A stretch of DNA of 64,000 nt from Asterias rubens (GCF_902459465.1 NC_047082.1:7295407-7359406), one strand, 5' to 3'; shown: positions 33,521 to 45,440, counted from the stretch's first letter. Program-made: numbers and translations. The notes: generated by a model not told the origin, from the sequence alone.

Positions 33521-36500
33521 CTGGGGAGGAGAGAAGACAAAAGGGTAGTCATCTTAAAGATTTCATTTTCATTTCATTTATTAATTTTCACAGGTAAAAA
33601 TGCACAGTAAAAAATTAAGAACGATAAAGAAAATATGTCTACATCCATATAGGAGGGAAAAAGAAAAAAAGTAGCACCCCTGATGGATTTTCCAAAAAAG
33701 TAAACCAAATTACAATACGTTAATTTCCTAATGCCACAATTTAAGAAAAATTAGGCCTAAAGGACATTATGCATATTAATAAGCATGGCTTACGGTATAA
33801 AAATATAAGAATTAATTAAAACTATAAAAGCTAAAAATAAGAGCATTTTAAAATACAAACTTGGTAAAAAAAAGATATCAGATTCGCTAACGAGTTGTTT
33901 TATAAGTTTTAGAAAACCCATTACCAAGCCCAAGTACTTTATGAAAAGACAAACTCATCCGAAAGGGCAATATCGTCAAAATCTTGAAAATAGTCAAATG
34001 GAGAAAATGTAAAAATGGGCGATAAAATGCAAAAACATGCTTCCAAATTGTACATATTGGGAGGTCTGGAACAAAACACAAGTAAACAAGCCACAATCAT
34101 TTACAAGTAGGTCAAACAATGAAATAAATACATGCATGTACAAATACAAATAAGGCACAACCTCTAAGCCAACGACAGACCGCTTCCACAATGCCCAGCT
34201 CACTTACACGTACCTATCCTGTCTGCCACTTCAGGAGTCAAATTGTACATAAAGGAATTGACTCCCAAAATGGTATAAATGACAGGTGCGCATAATGCGG
34301 CAGTGCGTTCCACGTTGTGTGAGAGGTCAATAGGTTCCCCTTTGACCTCACTGAGGGCACCAAACAGCTTTTAACATCTTGAAAGGAGTCTACTGGACCC
34401 TTATATAAAGGAATTGACTCCCAAAATGGTATAAATGACAGGTGCGCATAGTGCGGCAGTGCGTTCCACGATGTGTGAGAGGTCAATAGGTTTCCCCTTT
34501 GACCTCACTGAGAGCACCAAACAGCTTTTAACATCTTGAAAGGAGTCTACTGGACCCTTATATAAAGGAATTGACTCCCAAAATGGTATAAATGACAGGT
34601 GCGCATAGTGCGGCAGTGCGTTCCATGTTGTGTGAGAGGTCAATAGGTTCCCCTTTGACCTCACTGAGGGCACCAAACAGCTTTTAACATCTTGAAAGGA
34701 GTCTAATGGACCCTTATATAAAGGAATTGACTCCCAAAATGGTATAAATGACAGGTGCGCATAGTGCGGCAGTGCGTTCCACGTTGTGTGAGAGGTCAAT
34801 AGGTTCCCCTTTGACCTCACTGAGGGCACCAAACAGCTTTTAACATCTTGAAAGGAGTCTAATGGACCCTTATATAAAGGAATTGACTCCCAAAATGGTA
34901 TAAATGACAGGTGCGCATAGTGCGGCAGTGCGTTCCACGTTGTGTGAGAGGTCAATAGGTTCCCCTTTGACCTCACTGAGGGCACCAAACAGCTTTTAAC
35001 ATCTTGAAAGGAGTCTAATGGACCCTTATGTAGTGCAGCCTATTCACCACAGTGAGGCAAAATAGACTGGTCCCTCTTTCTAATATTTAACATTTGTAAC
35101 TGCATCAACTTGGGGAGGAAACAAAATGGATGAAGAAAGCATGAATATAATCTTAACATATTATCACCAAGCCAATACACACAGGTAGACGTACACAGTC
35201 AAGGAACAACGCACAGCCTAAGGTACAGGTTAAAGCAAATACTGAACTGATGCAGTGTTACACATGGCTGAATAAGCAAGGTGGTCAAAATACAACTTGA
35301 TGGAATTCAAGTAAAACAAAAATAGAAGACAACATTCTGAACTAAATAAACATCAATTTACAAGCAAGCAGAATCAATAAAGCACTGACACTACTTTAAA
35401 AACAAGATATCAATGTCTAAATCAAAATGGGTTGAAATTCAAAACTGTCAAAACAGATATGACTTTATGAATGCAAACAATTGCTTTGATCACTAACTAC
35501 AACATAATATACAAAACAGATCACACTGCAAAACACTAGGGTGTTAAATTTACACCAATGGTGTTGTTGTCACATAGAGATAATACAAAATAATCAATAT
35601 ACACCATGAGGTGTTAAAATAACACCACATTCTACTAAAATATTACATTGTGTTATTTAACTTTTGACTTTGTATGGTGTTTCAAGTTGCAAGGGCACAA
35701 GTAAGAAACCTGAAAAAGAAAATCAGCCAATCAGCTGAAATGTTGCTTGCCTGCACAAACCCTGTACCCCTCTGAAAAGCAATGATGTGATTTGTATTTT
35801 AATCTGCAAGGGGAACATTTTCTTGGACTTGCCGTGAAGCGCTTAGGGATTTCAGATGAGTCCCGACACATGCAGTGGTTTGGATGAAGGTCATAAAATG
35901 CTGAGGAAGTGAACATACACCAGTTTGAAAGCAAAGGGTCACAAATGGGGAAAAATTTGGGGAAAATGAACAAATATAGAAAAAAAGATGCACAAAGGAT
36001 GACACAAATCCATAAATGAAAACAAAGCCTGCATCCACAGAAACTACTGGGGTAGGATAAAAACAATCTAGAAATAGAGGGAAGAAATACAACTATAGAT
36101 ATGAGGAGATAAAACAAGGCACTTAACTGAAAAGAAAAAACAAGAAATGAAAAACAGGCAAGGGATCTACAGATGGACATGTTTGTCTAACCCCCTAGTA
36201 TTGCTCATGCTGGTCATCAAAGCTTCCTGGATCGCTAACAGTGTCGTCTTCAAAGTCCTCAGGGGGTGCAAAGCCGTCCTTAAATACAAGAAGCATTCAA
36301 GACGAGCGGGTATAACAAGAACGGGGGAAAAAAGGGAGAGAAAGAAAGAAGAACAATATGGGTGCCTTGAATTGGTTCTATGCTTGCTTTAAAAATTAGT
36401 AGTACCCATTCCAAAACAAAGTCTTGCTTAGATGTTATACATGCTTCATAATTGATTAAGATTGTGACAGGTGAATGGGAGAAATTAATCATGACAGGTC

Positions 36501-36956
36501 AATTTTTTACGGCTAAGCTTGGGCAAATATAACTTTAGTCAAACGTATTCTTTGAGAACAGAGAAAGAAACTCGGGGAGGCTTAGGTCATTTTACTCATG
36601 TTACACTTCCACTTACAGGCATGCAACTGCCCGATGAAAAAAAAAGAGGAAACTTTTCGAGACCAACAATGGTACCCTAAAAAGTGTTGAGGTTTTTTAT
36701 GCTCTTAGGATCAATCTTAGCATGTATGACAAAGACAAAGTGAAGTGTTTTATACAACTAAAATAACATGGAAAAACACCTTGCCTATGTATGCACCGTA
36801 ATTTTAAGGTGGCAAAGCATCGGGAGTTGATTAAGTTGAGGAAAACTAACTATTGTTTCCCAGGTAATTATGAAATTTGCATACAATTATTATTCCCCCC
36901 CCAAAAAAAAAAAAAAAAAAAAAAAAAAATCAGATTTATTTTTTATTTATTTATTT

Positions 36957-37006
<50 letters not shown>

Positions 37007-40000
37007 ATAATAATTTTATGCAAATTTCATAACTACCTGGGAAACAATAGTTAGTTTTCCTCAACTTAATCAACTACCGATGCTTTGCCGCCTTACAATG
37101 TTCGGTGAGAGCCACTTGTTCCCGCTTGCCGTCTTGCACGTCACACAATATGCCATTCCTGGCTTGTCCACTTTCCGGACGGTTTCGGAGAGCAGTTTAC
37201 CGTCTACGTCTTATTTTTCCAACCAGAACCACTTCCAGGTATTTTTTACTCCTTTATCTATGGCTTTAATTTTGCCAGGTACCACTAGGTCCCGCTCTAA
37301 AATATCTTTTCTTTTGGATGTCATTTTTTTTGGGGGGGGGGGGGGGGGAATAATAATTTTATGCAAATTTCATAACTACCTGGGAAACAATAGTTAGTTT
37401 TCCTCAACTTAATCAACTACCGATGCTTTGCCGCCTTACAATGTTCGGTGAGAGCCACTTGTTCCCGCTTGCCGTCTTGCACATCACACAATATGCCATT
37501 CCTGGCTTGTCCACTTTCCGGACGGTTTCGGAGAGCAGTTTACCGTCTACGTCTTATTTTTCCAACCAGAACCACTTCCAGGTATTTTTTACTCCTTTAT
37601 CTATGGCTTTAATTTTGCCAGGTACCACTCGGTCCCGCTCTAAAATATCTTTTCTTTTGGATGTCATTTTGACGGACGTTTGAAGATGCGACTGTTTCGT
37701 AGCGCAATGTGAGACTCGCACACAGCAGCAGTATACATGTACGTTTGGTAACTAACTCACACACACATACATACATGTACAATACGTGTATACTATTGCA
37801 AAATAGTGGGACCAGACGAAGACATGACCTTAGACTCATTTCAAGGCTGTATAATAACTTGGTTTAGCACACAACTCGCCTGCGCCACGGGGTGCGTTCC
37901 ACTGTTCCAGATTTTTCGACCGTACACACGGCTATTAATGACCGCACGCAGTGTGTAAACGTATGCATTGCTTGCTGTGGGCTTTAGATTGACCATGCAC
38001 ATGATGCAGTAGAATGGATTGCGTGCCGCACAAGGCCAGACCATGCGTTACGATGCATTGTTGTAAATTGTCTTAAGATCGCGCTAACCGCGGAATGTTT
38101 TTCTTAGCACTAATCAGTTTTTTAAAAACGCGGAATTCCGCGGAAACGCGGAAGAGTTGCATGCCTGCACTTACAGTGTGCAGTTTTGGTACACTAACAC
38201 CAAACTTAAATTAAATAAATTAAATTGCTAATGGTGATGTCACAATACAAATCACTATGCATACTGACAACTCATCTTTAAGATAAATCTTAGTGTTTTG
38301 TGAAATTGATCACAAGGTCCACCCTGCTCTGGTGGATGATTCATTTCTAAGGCCACTTTGTACTCTGATTAAACTCTAGAAGCTCTGTGCTTGTTGGAGG
38401 GAGTGTGCGCTACATAAGATGCATCCATGATGACATGAGCATGTGTGCAAAGTATTTGTTCGAACCATCAGAGGTGCTCTCTGTACACTGTGCATTGTTG
38501 TCATTTATATTTGGAAACAAGAAAATTATGGAAGGGTTGAAGAATAAGTTCATCCACTACGAGTAAACTAGGCAGATACATACTAAACACATCTATGTAC
38601 AAAACGGACACACGGGCTGTATGCAATAGCACCCATAAATCCTTTGCAAAAAATGGCACTGTATATAAATATTTCTTTATTGTTTTTGAAGCTTACCTCG
38701 GTGGCGTAAAGGATTTCTAATATTCTCTTGACCCCTGGGATTTCTTCATTTTCTCCTTCTTGGCAGATAACTTCAATATTCCTCAGCTTCTCAAAGTAGA
38801 AATCTCGTTCTTTCTCTAAGCTCTCTATCGCGATCTCAGCTTCCTTGGCCTGAGGGAAGAGGGCAAGACCCAAGAACCAAACACCTGGTAAGCGCACAAA
38901 CAATCTGCTTAGCACTGAAAAAACAACTTTTAAGTTGAGAAGCCTACTAGCCAAAATGACATTTTCTTAATTTTTGTATGACTAGTAAATGAGCTGTGTA
39001 AACATAGAATGTCTAATAACAGGGAGTACAGATGCACAAAAGCCAAAATTCCCTGCTTACCCCTGAAGTACGATTGACGTAAGCACATAATTCCCTGCTT
39101 CCGCAAGTGCTGATTCTTTGCTTACGGTAAGCAGAGCCAAGCGCCGATTCTTTGCTGATGGTAAACAGAGCCATGAAATTGGGTCCTGATTATGAAAGTA
39201 ATGGCACCCTACCTTCAGTTTAAGCTCAGCGACTTCCATGTTTTCCCTGTTGCTTTTTTGGTTATTATTCCTCGTTGCTGCGCCTGCGGCTGGTTTGGCT
39301 ACCGCTGCTGCCTTCACTGTTGTTCTTGGCTCTACAGATGAAGAAAAAAAAAATAATAATAATAATAATTTCCATTCATAAACACCAATAAATTCATGAC
39401 AACACTTGATTAGTGCCATGGTCAGAGCTAGCGTCACGTCTCTGCTAACGGAACAAAGCGCCCGAGCCAGTAACCAGCCAAAATGTCATGCATGAAACGT
39501 GGGTTTTAACTGGCTCCCTGCTGATTCTGAAAATGATAAAATTGGCCCATGCTGAATCGAGGGGGGGGGGATGGGCCACTGCAAAATAATTATTGGTTCA
39601 TAACAGATAGACAATTATGTAATTTGCAAATTAACAAGTAACAAATAGCAGAAATCAGTGACTGATATGTGCATACCCTGAATAACCAAATTGCCTTTTT
39701 TATAAAGAAATATTTAATAAGCAAGAACCGTGTAATTTTATCAACTTGGCGCATACAACTAACGTGCAATGTGGCAACCACATTCTTTGATTGAGGAGTT
39801 ACATTACTGCTCTCCTACGTTTATGTGCATTACAAAGTGCTGTTATACTGTGGCGCTTACTGTTATAATTTGCAGCAACCAAAAACAATAAAGACCTTTA
39901 TCCTGGTGCTACCATCTTGGCCATGTTCCTTGTATTCAATGATAGTCAACGATACTAAAAGTCATTGTACACAAAGGAACCAGACTATTTCCCCCTCCAG

Positions 40001-43000
40001 CCTTGGTTTGGTGACATTGATTTGAATGGGAGAAAATCAAGATCGCCGCACCCTGATAGGTCCATTGTATCACTACTTCTCTCCCTTCTTCCCTACATTC
40101 AGGGCTAGGATTTCTATGAAAATCCAACAATTTTACAAAGGTCTAGAATTGTTGGGGTCTTGTTTCAAAGCTCTGCTTACTGCCAAATTCTGCACTTATT
40201 GCACCCTGTAAACCACATATAATTTAAAACCCTTTAAGTGCAAAATTCTGCAGTTAACACCCATTTAGTCACTCGAGAGTCGCGCCAAACCAAATTCTAA
40301 AAGTTTGAAGCAGTCGACTAGACGCGCTAGAAGTCAAAAGATCAACTGTTGCAGTCATTCATAAGGACTAAAGATGCTCCTAATCTATTTGGATCGGCCG
40401 ACTCTGACATGCCTGTCTGAACCGAGTGTAATAGAACCATCATAAGAGCACCCATTTGATGATGACGTCATACTGCCCTCCCAACAATAAGGTCTGATGA
40501 GAAAACTGCAACCCTGCTATACCCATATAACATCTAAGCCCCAGACATTTTCCCAAAACAATGTCACAGTTATAAAATATAAACCAAGACTTTGATTGGG
40601 TGCTAATAAGGATGAAACAGTGCAGTTTTATACAAAAGCTTACACTCATCGTACAAAGCAAAACAGAAACAGTGATGATGACCAATGACAGTTCATGAAG
40701 TGGTGTCACTGCTGACTTCATTTCAGTGATTTGGGCTCCAGTCCAACTCGAGCAGCCTACATTTCATTTTGAGAATTGCAACTTGACTTTCAGCATTTGT
40801 TTAACAAAAAAATGACTTGTAGACACAAAACTACAAGTGACCTGTGACGACCTGTGAATTTTGAGGAATTTTTAATACTTGAATTGTGTTTGTTAAAACA
40901 ATGAATGAAGCCAATCAGAATGCCAATGCGAAAACAAACATACTCAAATCAAGAGGGTCTTGTGGAAATAAAGAATAGTGCACATTTGACACAAGTCATT
41001 TTACGAGATGATGAACTTGATGTGATGGATGAAACAAATCAAGTTTACTCAAACTAAATATTCAACACTCTACTTACGATACTCTCCTTCTACTTTGTAC
41101 ACGAAGCGTGTAAGGAACAGACAGTCACATCATTAATGATAAACAAACCAAACCAAACAAAAACACAGGAATACTATCCACAAAACAGGTGCAGCTGAAG
41201 TTCTGTGAACACTAATGAGTTGTTTTTAATTCCTGCTCCCACTGTGCGACACCAAAGTCCCCTTCTGACAATTTCAAGTTTACCTTTGACGGGAAGCTGC
41301 TTCGTACATTTCATAGGAGAAGCTTCTGCAGACGCTGAAAGAAGGTCGGTTGAAAAACACACAGACAAACAGACACATGCAATTGGACAGGAACAAGCAC
41401 ATACGCAATAAGTGATGATTGTATGAAAGCGAGAAATGCTTACAATGTTTAAGGGCACTGGACAGTTAATGGACACCTTTTTTAATTGTCAAAGACCAGT
41501 ATTCTCACTTGGTGTATCCCAACATATTCATCAACTAACGACTCTGTGAAAATTTGGAGTGATCACAGTTGCAAAGACTAATGAAAAAACACCCTTGCCA
41601 GATGCCTAAAAAGGGCGTCAGGTTTGAAGTCTTTTAATATTTGAGTGAGAAACTACCTCTTTCTCAAAAACTAAGATTTCAGAGCGAGCCATTTTAACAA
41701 TGTTTTATACTATCAACACTCGTTACCAAGTAAGTATTTATGCTAACAATTATTTTGAGTAATAACCAATAGAGTCCAGTGCCTTTAGAGAGGGAATCCA
41801 AGGTAAAAGCAGTTCCAATGAAAAGAGATAAAAACAGCGGCAAAAATTGCAAGTCTTTAACCTCATGTTGAAATAGTGTCAAATGCCATGCCTTTCAAGA
41901 GAAATTCTTGTAAAAATCCAATCAAGTTCAATGACATCACATTTCAAATATGGTACAATTGAAACTACATTGATTTGGCCTAACCATAGTGCAGAAACCT
42001 TTGACAGTGCAGAAACCATTTGTGGAATGTCAGAACCCATTTGTTTCTGCTGTTCAATGACAGCATGTTTCAAATTTCACTCTGAAAAAGAGCATTTATC
42101 AAATAAAATGATATTTGACACTATTTTAACTTAAAGGTTAGAGACTTTTATGAGGATTCTATCAATTGGAAAATGAGTTGATTACAACAGAACTGCATTT
42201 GACCTTGGAGTACATGTATCTGTTTCACATTCAGGACAAACTTGGATTAATGCAAGCTAGAAAATAGTCAGGAAATGTCGTTGGAATGTTTGTGTCGGTA
42301 AAGTATCAAAACATGGCTACCCTAAGAGTAATGATTACTAGCAATGATGTATTATTTACTCCTATTTCATATTTACATGTATTTTCCATAACAACAATAG
42401 ATTAAAAAATTGTAAAAATTTAAAATGTATAACACTGAAGCACAGAAATGCAAGATGCCAGGGTTCTTCCCCATTAACCTGATGCAAACAGTAAACCTAA
42501 CCAAAATATCACAATATATATATTAAGTAGAGTTGATGGCCTTATTAGTAAATAAATAAAAATTAAAGTTAAATTTTTTTTATTTATTTTTTTTATTAAT
42601 AATGGAATAAGAGAGTTTGTGGAGATTTCAAGAAAAACCAAGATAGAGTAAACAAAAATTAAAAATTAAAAAACTTGTCAGATCTGCGCACTTACGAGTT
42701 TTGGTGGCCACCTTCTTGTGGGCTACACCTCCAGGCCCACCTGTTGTCGCCTGCCCATGCCTGGCAGCAACTGCGTCGTATTCCTGACCACCGTAGTTAG
42801 CATCAAAGAATTTCTTAAACCACTGGACGAATTCAAAGTTGTCTTGAAATCTCCCCTTGATAAGCTTGTCTACAGGTATAATCTGGTTGGTAGCAATGGG
42901 AAAGGCAACTTTCAAAATGGATGAAGCACTTCATAACGATATTTGTAACAACTTTTCTGAACTTTTTGAAGCTTCTTTTGTGATCCTTTTTCTTTGAATA

Positions 43001-44253
43001 TGGTTGCATCAATGACACTCTGACTTGATTAAGAAAAGACAACATTGGTTCTCATAATTAGTTCCAGGATTTTATGTTTTCATAAAATTGGGTAGTCACT
43101 CACGATGATTCACAGAAATAGCCTCTATTTCAGAAACAACCTCTATTTCAGAACCAGCGATGAGCAAATTTGGGTAAGGGACCAGAGCCATGACGTAGCT
43201 CTCGAATTGACCGTAGTCGACCATGCTTTAGTGCATGGTTCGAGATAATCAATCTCCCTGTGCTCTATGGTTTTTGGTTAGTCTAGTCGGTCTAGTCAAG
43301 TCTAGTCCCCACCCAAACTTGCTCATTGCTGTTTCTTCACCCGAAAACATCAAAACTTGCTCCTTGCAGTACAATCAAGTATGAATGTCACCCTCTACTC
43401 ACTTTATCAATGCCGATCTTCTTGAATGATGACTGCACAATTTTCCAGTTGGCGATGTATTGGTGTTCCAGTTTGGCGGTAAAACTGATCTTTTTTAAAC
43501 TGATATTAGCGTCTGGGAAGAGTAGGTCAAGGAACTGTGCATACGCCGCACCTGTTATGTGAGAAACAACCAAATAATCCATATGACTGCAGGTCTTGTA
43601 GTAGCTCAACATTTTTACTGGACCCAAAATTATTTTTCAAGATCAACATGAGTTGAGCAAGCAATAAGAGAAGGTCTCTCTCATTTGTCATACTGCTTCG
43701 ATACTCAGATAGGATTTAGATATATCAGATTCAATATCAACATTTTTCACAAAGAGAGAAGATATTACACAATGAGGTCAATAGACCGATCCACTAAGCT
43801 CCGCCCCATTGCGTATTGACCAATCACAACGCAACGAAGGTCCGACAAATAAGGTCCGACAAATAAGGTCCGACATGCGTGCGCGTATCTTGGCGCGCGC
43901 GGCAGATTTGTGCAGAAAGGCATTGGAGAGGCCCACGTGTTCTTGCTCACACGTGCGTCATGGGCGGAGCCTACTGGATCGGTCTATTAGATCATCGGGC
44001 TTGTCTGACTGGCTGAAGGCTAAATGTACTGGTCTTAGACCTTTCTGTGGTCCAGAGTTAACTTCAAGCCCCGAGTCACACTACACAATTGCCAGACTTA
44101 ATACTCTGTTAAACAATTACCTGTGCATAATTCCTCTATTTTGCTGTAATTGAGCACTATTGATGTATTGACCCATTGTAACATGACATTTCGACTCATG
44201 TTATCTGTTGTCTGACTCGATGAATACACATTGACCACGTTGAAATTCGACAT
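33413..44253 (-). CDS. MAPRE: microtubule plus-end-binding protein EB1/EB3-like, two alternative C-termini
   Basis: Seven coding exons join in phase on the minus strand: 44253-44121, 43551-43403, 42882-42696, 41334-41284, 39331-39213, 38849-38697, then either 36278-36195 (291 aa) or 33520-33413 (299 aa). The N-terminal calponin-homology domain (about 14-115) reads [52 protein letters not shown] and [20 protein letters not shown] then [10 protein letters not shown], all EB hallmarks. A basic linker rich in Ala/Lys/Asn follows. The EB-homology coiled coil (about 205-264) contains [20 protein letters not shown]. The acidic tail ends in Tyr. EB proteins track growing microtubule ends through the CH domain and recruit SxIP and CAP-Gly partners through the EBH domain and tail. 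Human EB1 is 268 residues. A non-coding first exon probably lies at about 50.8-50.9 kb. Confidence 0.93.
34251..35031. repeat. 156-bp tandem repeat, 5 copies, between the two EB1 terminal exons
   Basis: Units beginning 'aaaggaattgactcccaaaa' start at 34251, 34407, 34564, 34720 and 34876 (one carries a 1-bp insertion). They are nearly identical. Because 156 is divisible by three, a minus frame runs through them as a 52-residue repeat, but it has no start context, splice link or family resemblance. Confidence 0.95.
35530..35690. mobile_element. MITE-like sequence with 'ggtgttaaa' inverted motifs
   Basis: 'gggtgttaaatttacaccaa', 'gaggtgttaaaataacacca' and 'ttgtgttatttaac' form nested inverted repeats over about 150 bp, typical of a short non-autonomous DNA element. 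No target duplication was identified. Confidence 0.4.
36195..36278 (-). CDS. MAPRE: EB1 proximal terminal exon (7A)
   Basis: The acceptor is tatttaag|GACGGC and the exon is in phase 0 with exon 6. It encodes [20 protein letters not shown] then DDQHEQY and a TAG stop, giving a 291-residue isoform. The C-terminal -EQY resembles the EEY tail of vertebrate EB1. Because it carries its own stop, using it excludes exon 7B. Confidence 0.88.
   Translation of the reverse strand, partial: DGFAPPEDFEDDTVSDPGSFDDQHEQY
36801..37680 (-). mobile_element. BED-type zinc-finger transposon fragments, duplicated and folded back
   Basis: Two direct copies of about 330 bp (about 37006-37336 and 37349-37675, offset 343 bp) carry the same minus-strand frame: [31 protein letters not shown], a stop, then [15 protein letters not shown]. 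In another frame both carry [12 protein letters not shown]...CxxC...HxxxxxH is the layout of BED-type fingers found at the N-terminus of hAT and related transposases. A third, partial copy at about 36801-36904 is inverted ([20 protein letters not shown] on the plus strand). It is separated from the first by poly-C, poly-A, poly-T and a ~45-base poly-G. The stop and frameshift are shared by both copies, so the copying followed the damage. The homopolymer junction may be misassembled. Confidence 0.6.
38215..38312. mobile_element. MITE family C fragment
   Basis: 'ggtgatgtcacaatacaaat', 'gacaactcatcttta' and 'tgttttgtgaaattgatc' match the right half of the copy at 32726-32965. It lies in the intron before EB1 exon 7A. 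Confidence 0.5.
38697..38849 (-). CDS. MAPRE: EB1 exon 6 (EB-homology domain)
   Basis: The acceptor is ctcttccctcag|GCCAAG and the donor ACCGAG|gtaagc. It encodes [20 protein letters not shown] then [20 protein letters not shown] and [11 protein letters not shown], the coiled-coil dimerisation and partner-binding core. Both ends are phase 0, so either terminal exon can follow. Confidence 0.92.
39213..39331 (-). CDS. MAPRE: EB1 exon 5 (linker to start of coiled coil)
   Basis: The acceptor is cttcatctgtag|AGCCAA and the donor CTGAAG|gtaggg. It encodes [20 protein letters not shown] then [19 protein letters not shown]. The first two bases (AG) complete a codon begun in the previous exon, giving Glu after exon 4 or Gln after the candidate microexon. 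Confidence 0.88.
41078..41092 (-). CDS. MAPRE: candidate 15-nt EB1 microexon
   Basis: Between exons 4 and 5, 15 bases are bounded by an AG (cgtgtacaaag|) and a strong donor (|gtaagtagag). They are phase-compatible with both neighbours and would insert VEGEY into the linker. The acceptor is AAAG rather than CAG/TAG, so this is only a candidate alternative exon. Confidence 0.33.
41284..41334 (-). CDS. MAPRE: EB1 exon 4 (linker)
   Basis: A short 51-bp exon with acceptor ccttctttcag|CGTCTG and donor GTCAAAG|gtaaac. It encodes [17 protein letters not shown] of the basic linker. Phases on both sides agree with exons 3 and 5. The linker is not conserved, so support comes from splice signals and phase. 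Confidence 0.75.
41448..41787. mobile_element. ~340-bp inverted-repeat element, family B
   Basis: It starts 'tttaagggcactggacag' and ends 'agagtccagtgcctttag', which are inverted. Internal blocks 'gtcaaagaccagtattctca' and 'ctcgttaccaagtaagt' recur at 59226-59552 and 60710-61082. It lies in the EB1 intron upstream of exon 4. Confidence 0.75.
42696..42882 (-). CDS. MAPRE: EB1 exon 3 (second half of CH domain)
   Basis: The acceptor is gctaccaaccag|ATTATA and the donor AAACTC|gtaagt. It encodes [40 protein letters not shown] and [20 protein letters not shown] then KT. The '[25 protein letters not shown]' block is diagnostic for EB proteins. Confidence 0.95.
43403..43551 (-). CDS. MAPRE: EB1 exon 2 (CH domain)
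   Basis: The acceptor is ctcacataacag|GTGCGG and the donor GATAAA|gtgagt. It encodes [40 protein letters not shown] and SFKKIGIDK, matching the middle of the EB calponin-homology fold. Confidence 0.94.
43781..43987. mobile_element. MITE with ~27-bp terminal inverted repeats
   Basis: The left end 'atagaccgatccactaagct'-ccgcccca and the right end tgggcgg-'agcctactggatcggtctat' are nearly perfect inverted repeats. The 207-bp element contains three copies of 'aaggtccgaca' and lies in EB1 intron 1, between exons 1 and 2. Confidence 0.8.
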
Positions 44254-44283
44254 CTTGAGAACTGGGCGACACGATTCTTATAC
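44121..44283 (-). CDS. MAPRE: EB1 first coding exon
   Basis: The acceptor is gattgctttcag|GTATAA at 44283, the ATG is at 44253-44251 and the donor GCACAG|gtaatt is at 44121. It encodes [40 protein letters not shown] and ELCT. The NVYS..QT..N.SR..ML.W pattern is the EB N-terminus. The 30 bases before the ATG are 5' UTR, so a non-coding exon must lie upstream. Confidence 0.92.
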
Positions 44284-45239
44284 CTGAAAGCAATCAAAAT
44301 ACACAGTTATTAATTTATAAGGTAATTATAAAAAGGCAAAACAGATTTACAGTAGCGCCAAGTTACCTGGAGTAAGGAGTAAAAGGGAAAAGGGTAAAAA
44401 GGCAGAAAGTTGTAAGAAAAACAAAAAAGTGATCAGGTGAGTCTCGATATTCTTTTCGAAAGACAAAAGAAATGTGCTTTCATATGTACATGTAGCGGAG
44501 CGCACCGTCTAATTTTCTAGCTTGCTTTTTATAACCCACTTAGTGTACATATGTAATATGGATAGCGTGCATGCCTGCCTTTGACCTTGTTGGACATGAG
44601 ACACAGTTAGCGCTATATTTTTCTGTAATCCAATAAAAAAATCCCCAAGTATAGTGAACCTTCCCTTCATTAAGGGCATACAAAACATTAAACTCATGGG
44701 CTGATTCTTACTGAAACTCAAGTCTAAACGGTCAATAAAATACAAAATATAGAAAAAAAAACTGTTAGCACTCCACTATAACCATCCCTTCTATCGTTGA
44801 TTCTGTGATCAATTTAATCAAAAATAACCCAGCCTGAGCAACTTGATGTAATAATTACTGGCAATTTCTTGGTGAGACCCAAAATCAAAGAAGCACAGCA
44901 ATTTTGACTAACATATCACATGCCGCACTTATGCTGCACTTATGCTGCACAACCAATTATTAGTGTACAACATGCGTGTACGTCAGGGGACTTGTGTCTG
45001 GAGAATACCTTGACGTGTTGAGGCTGAGTCACTGCATATCTTATTTGATTGTATGATGCTACGTGTGTACATGTACGTACAGTGTACATTCCAGTAGGAA
45101 TCCTACTACATGTACTGTAGGATACGAATGATTACAGAGAGGGTACATCAAGCATCTTGTATAAAAACACATCATTAATAGGCACATCATAATATACGGT
45201 TCTCTCTTCTAAACTTAAAAGCAGGGTACAGTTTTGGTA

Positions 45240-45440
45240 GGCATAATATTGTCAAAGACCATCCTTTTTACACAATGCATTTTTTAAGCGATACTGAGAG
45301 AAAAACACCCTTGTCATTTAGAATTGTGTGTTTTCAGATGCTTGAGAAAGACTTGCAATTTCACTCTAAAGAATTCTTAACAATGAAGAATTCTTCAAAT
45401 CAAATACTACACTGTCAATTGTGCTTCTTTGACAACTCAT
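45240..45440. mobile_element. family B element fragment
   Basis: 'attgtcaaagacc', 'gagaaaaacacccttgtcat' and 'tttcagatgcttgagaaaga' match the interior of the family B copies. The ends are missing. Confidence 0.5.

Noticed and set aside
34401-34988. 195-residue minus frame through the 156-bp repeats
   Set aside because: It is an open frame forced by a period divisible by three. There is no start context, splice link or homology, and it lies between alternative exons of EB1.
37080-37683. Two similar plus-strand frames ([14 protein letters not shown]...)
   Set aside because: They are antisense to the BED-finger fragments on the minus strand, whose cysteine/histidine pattern is the meaningful one.
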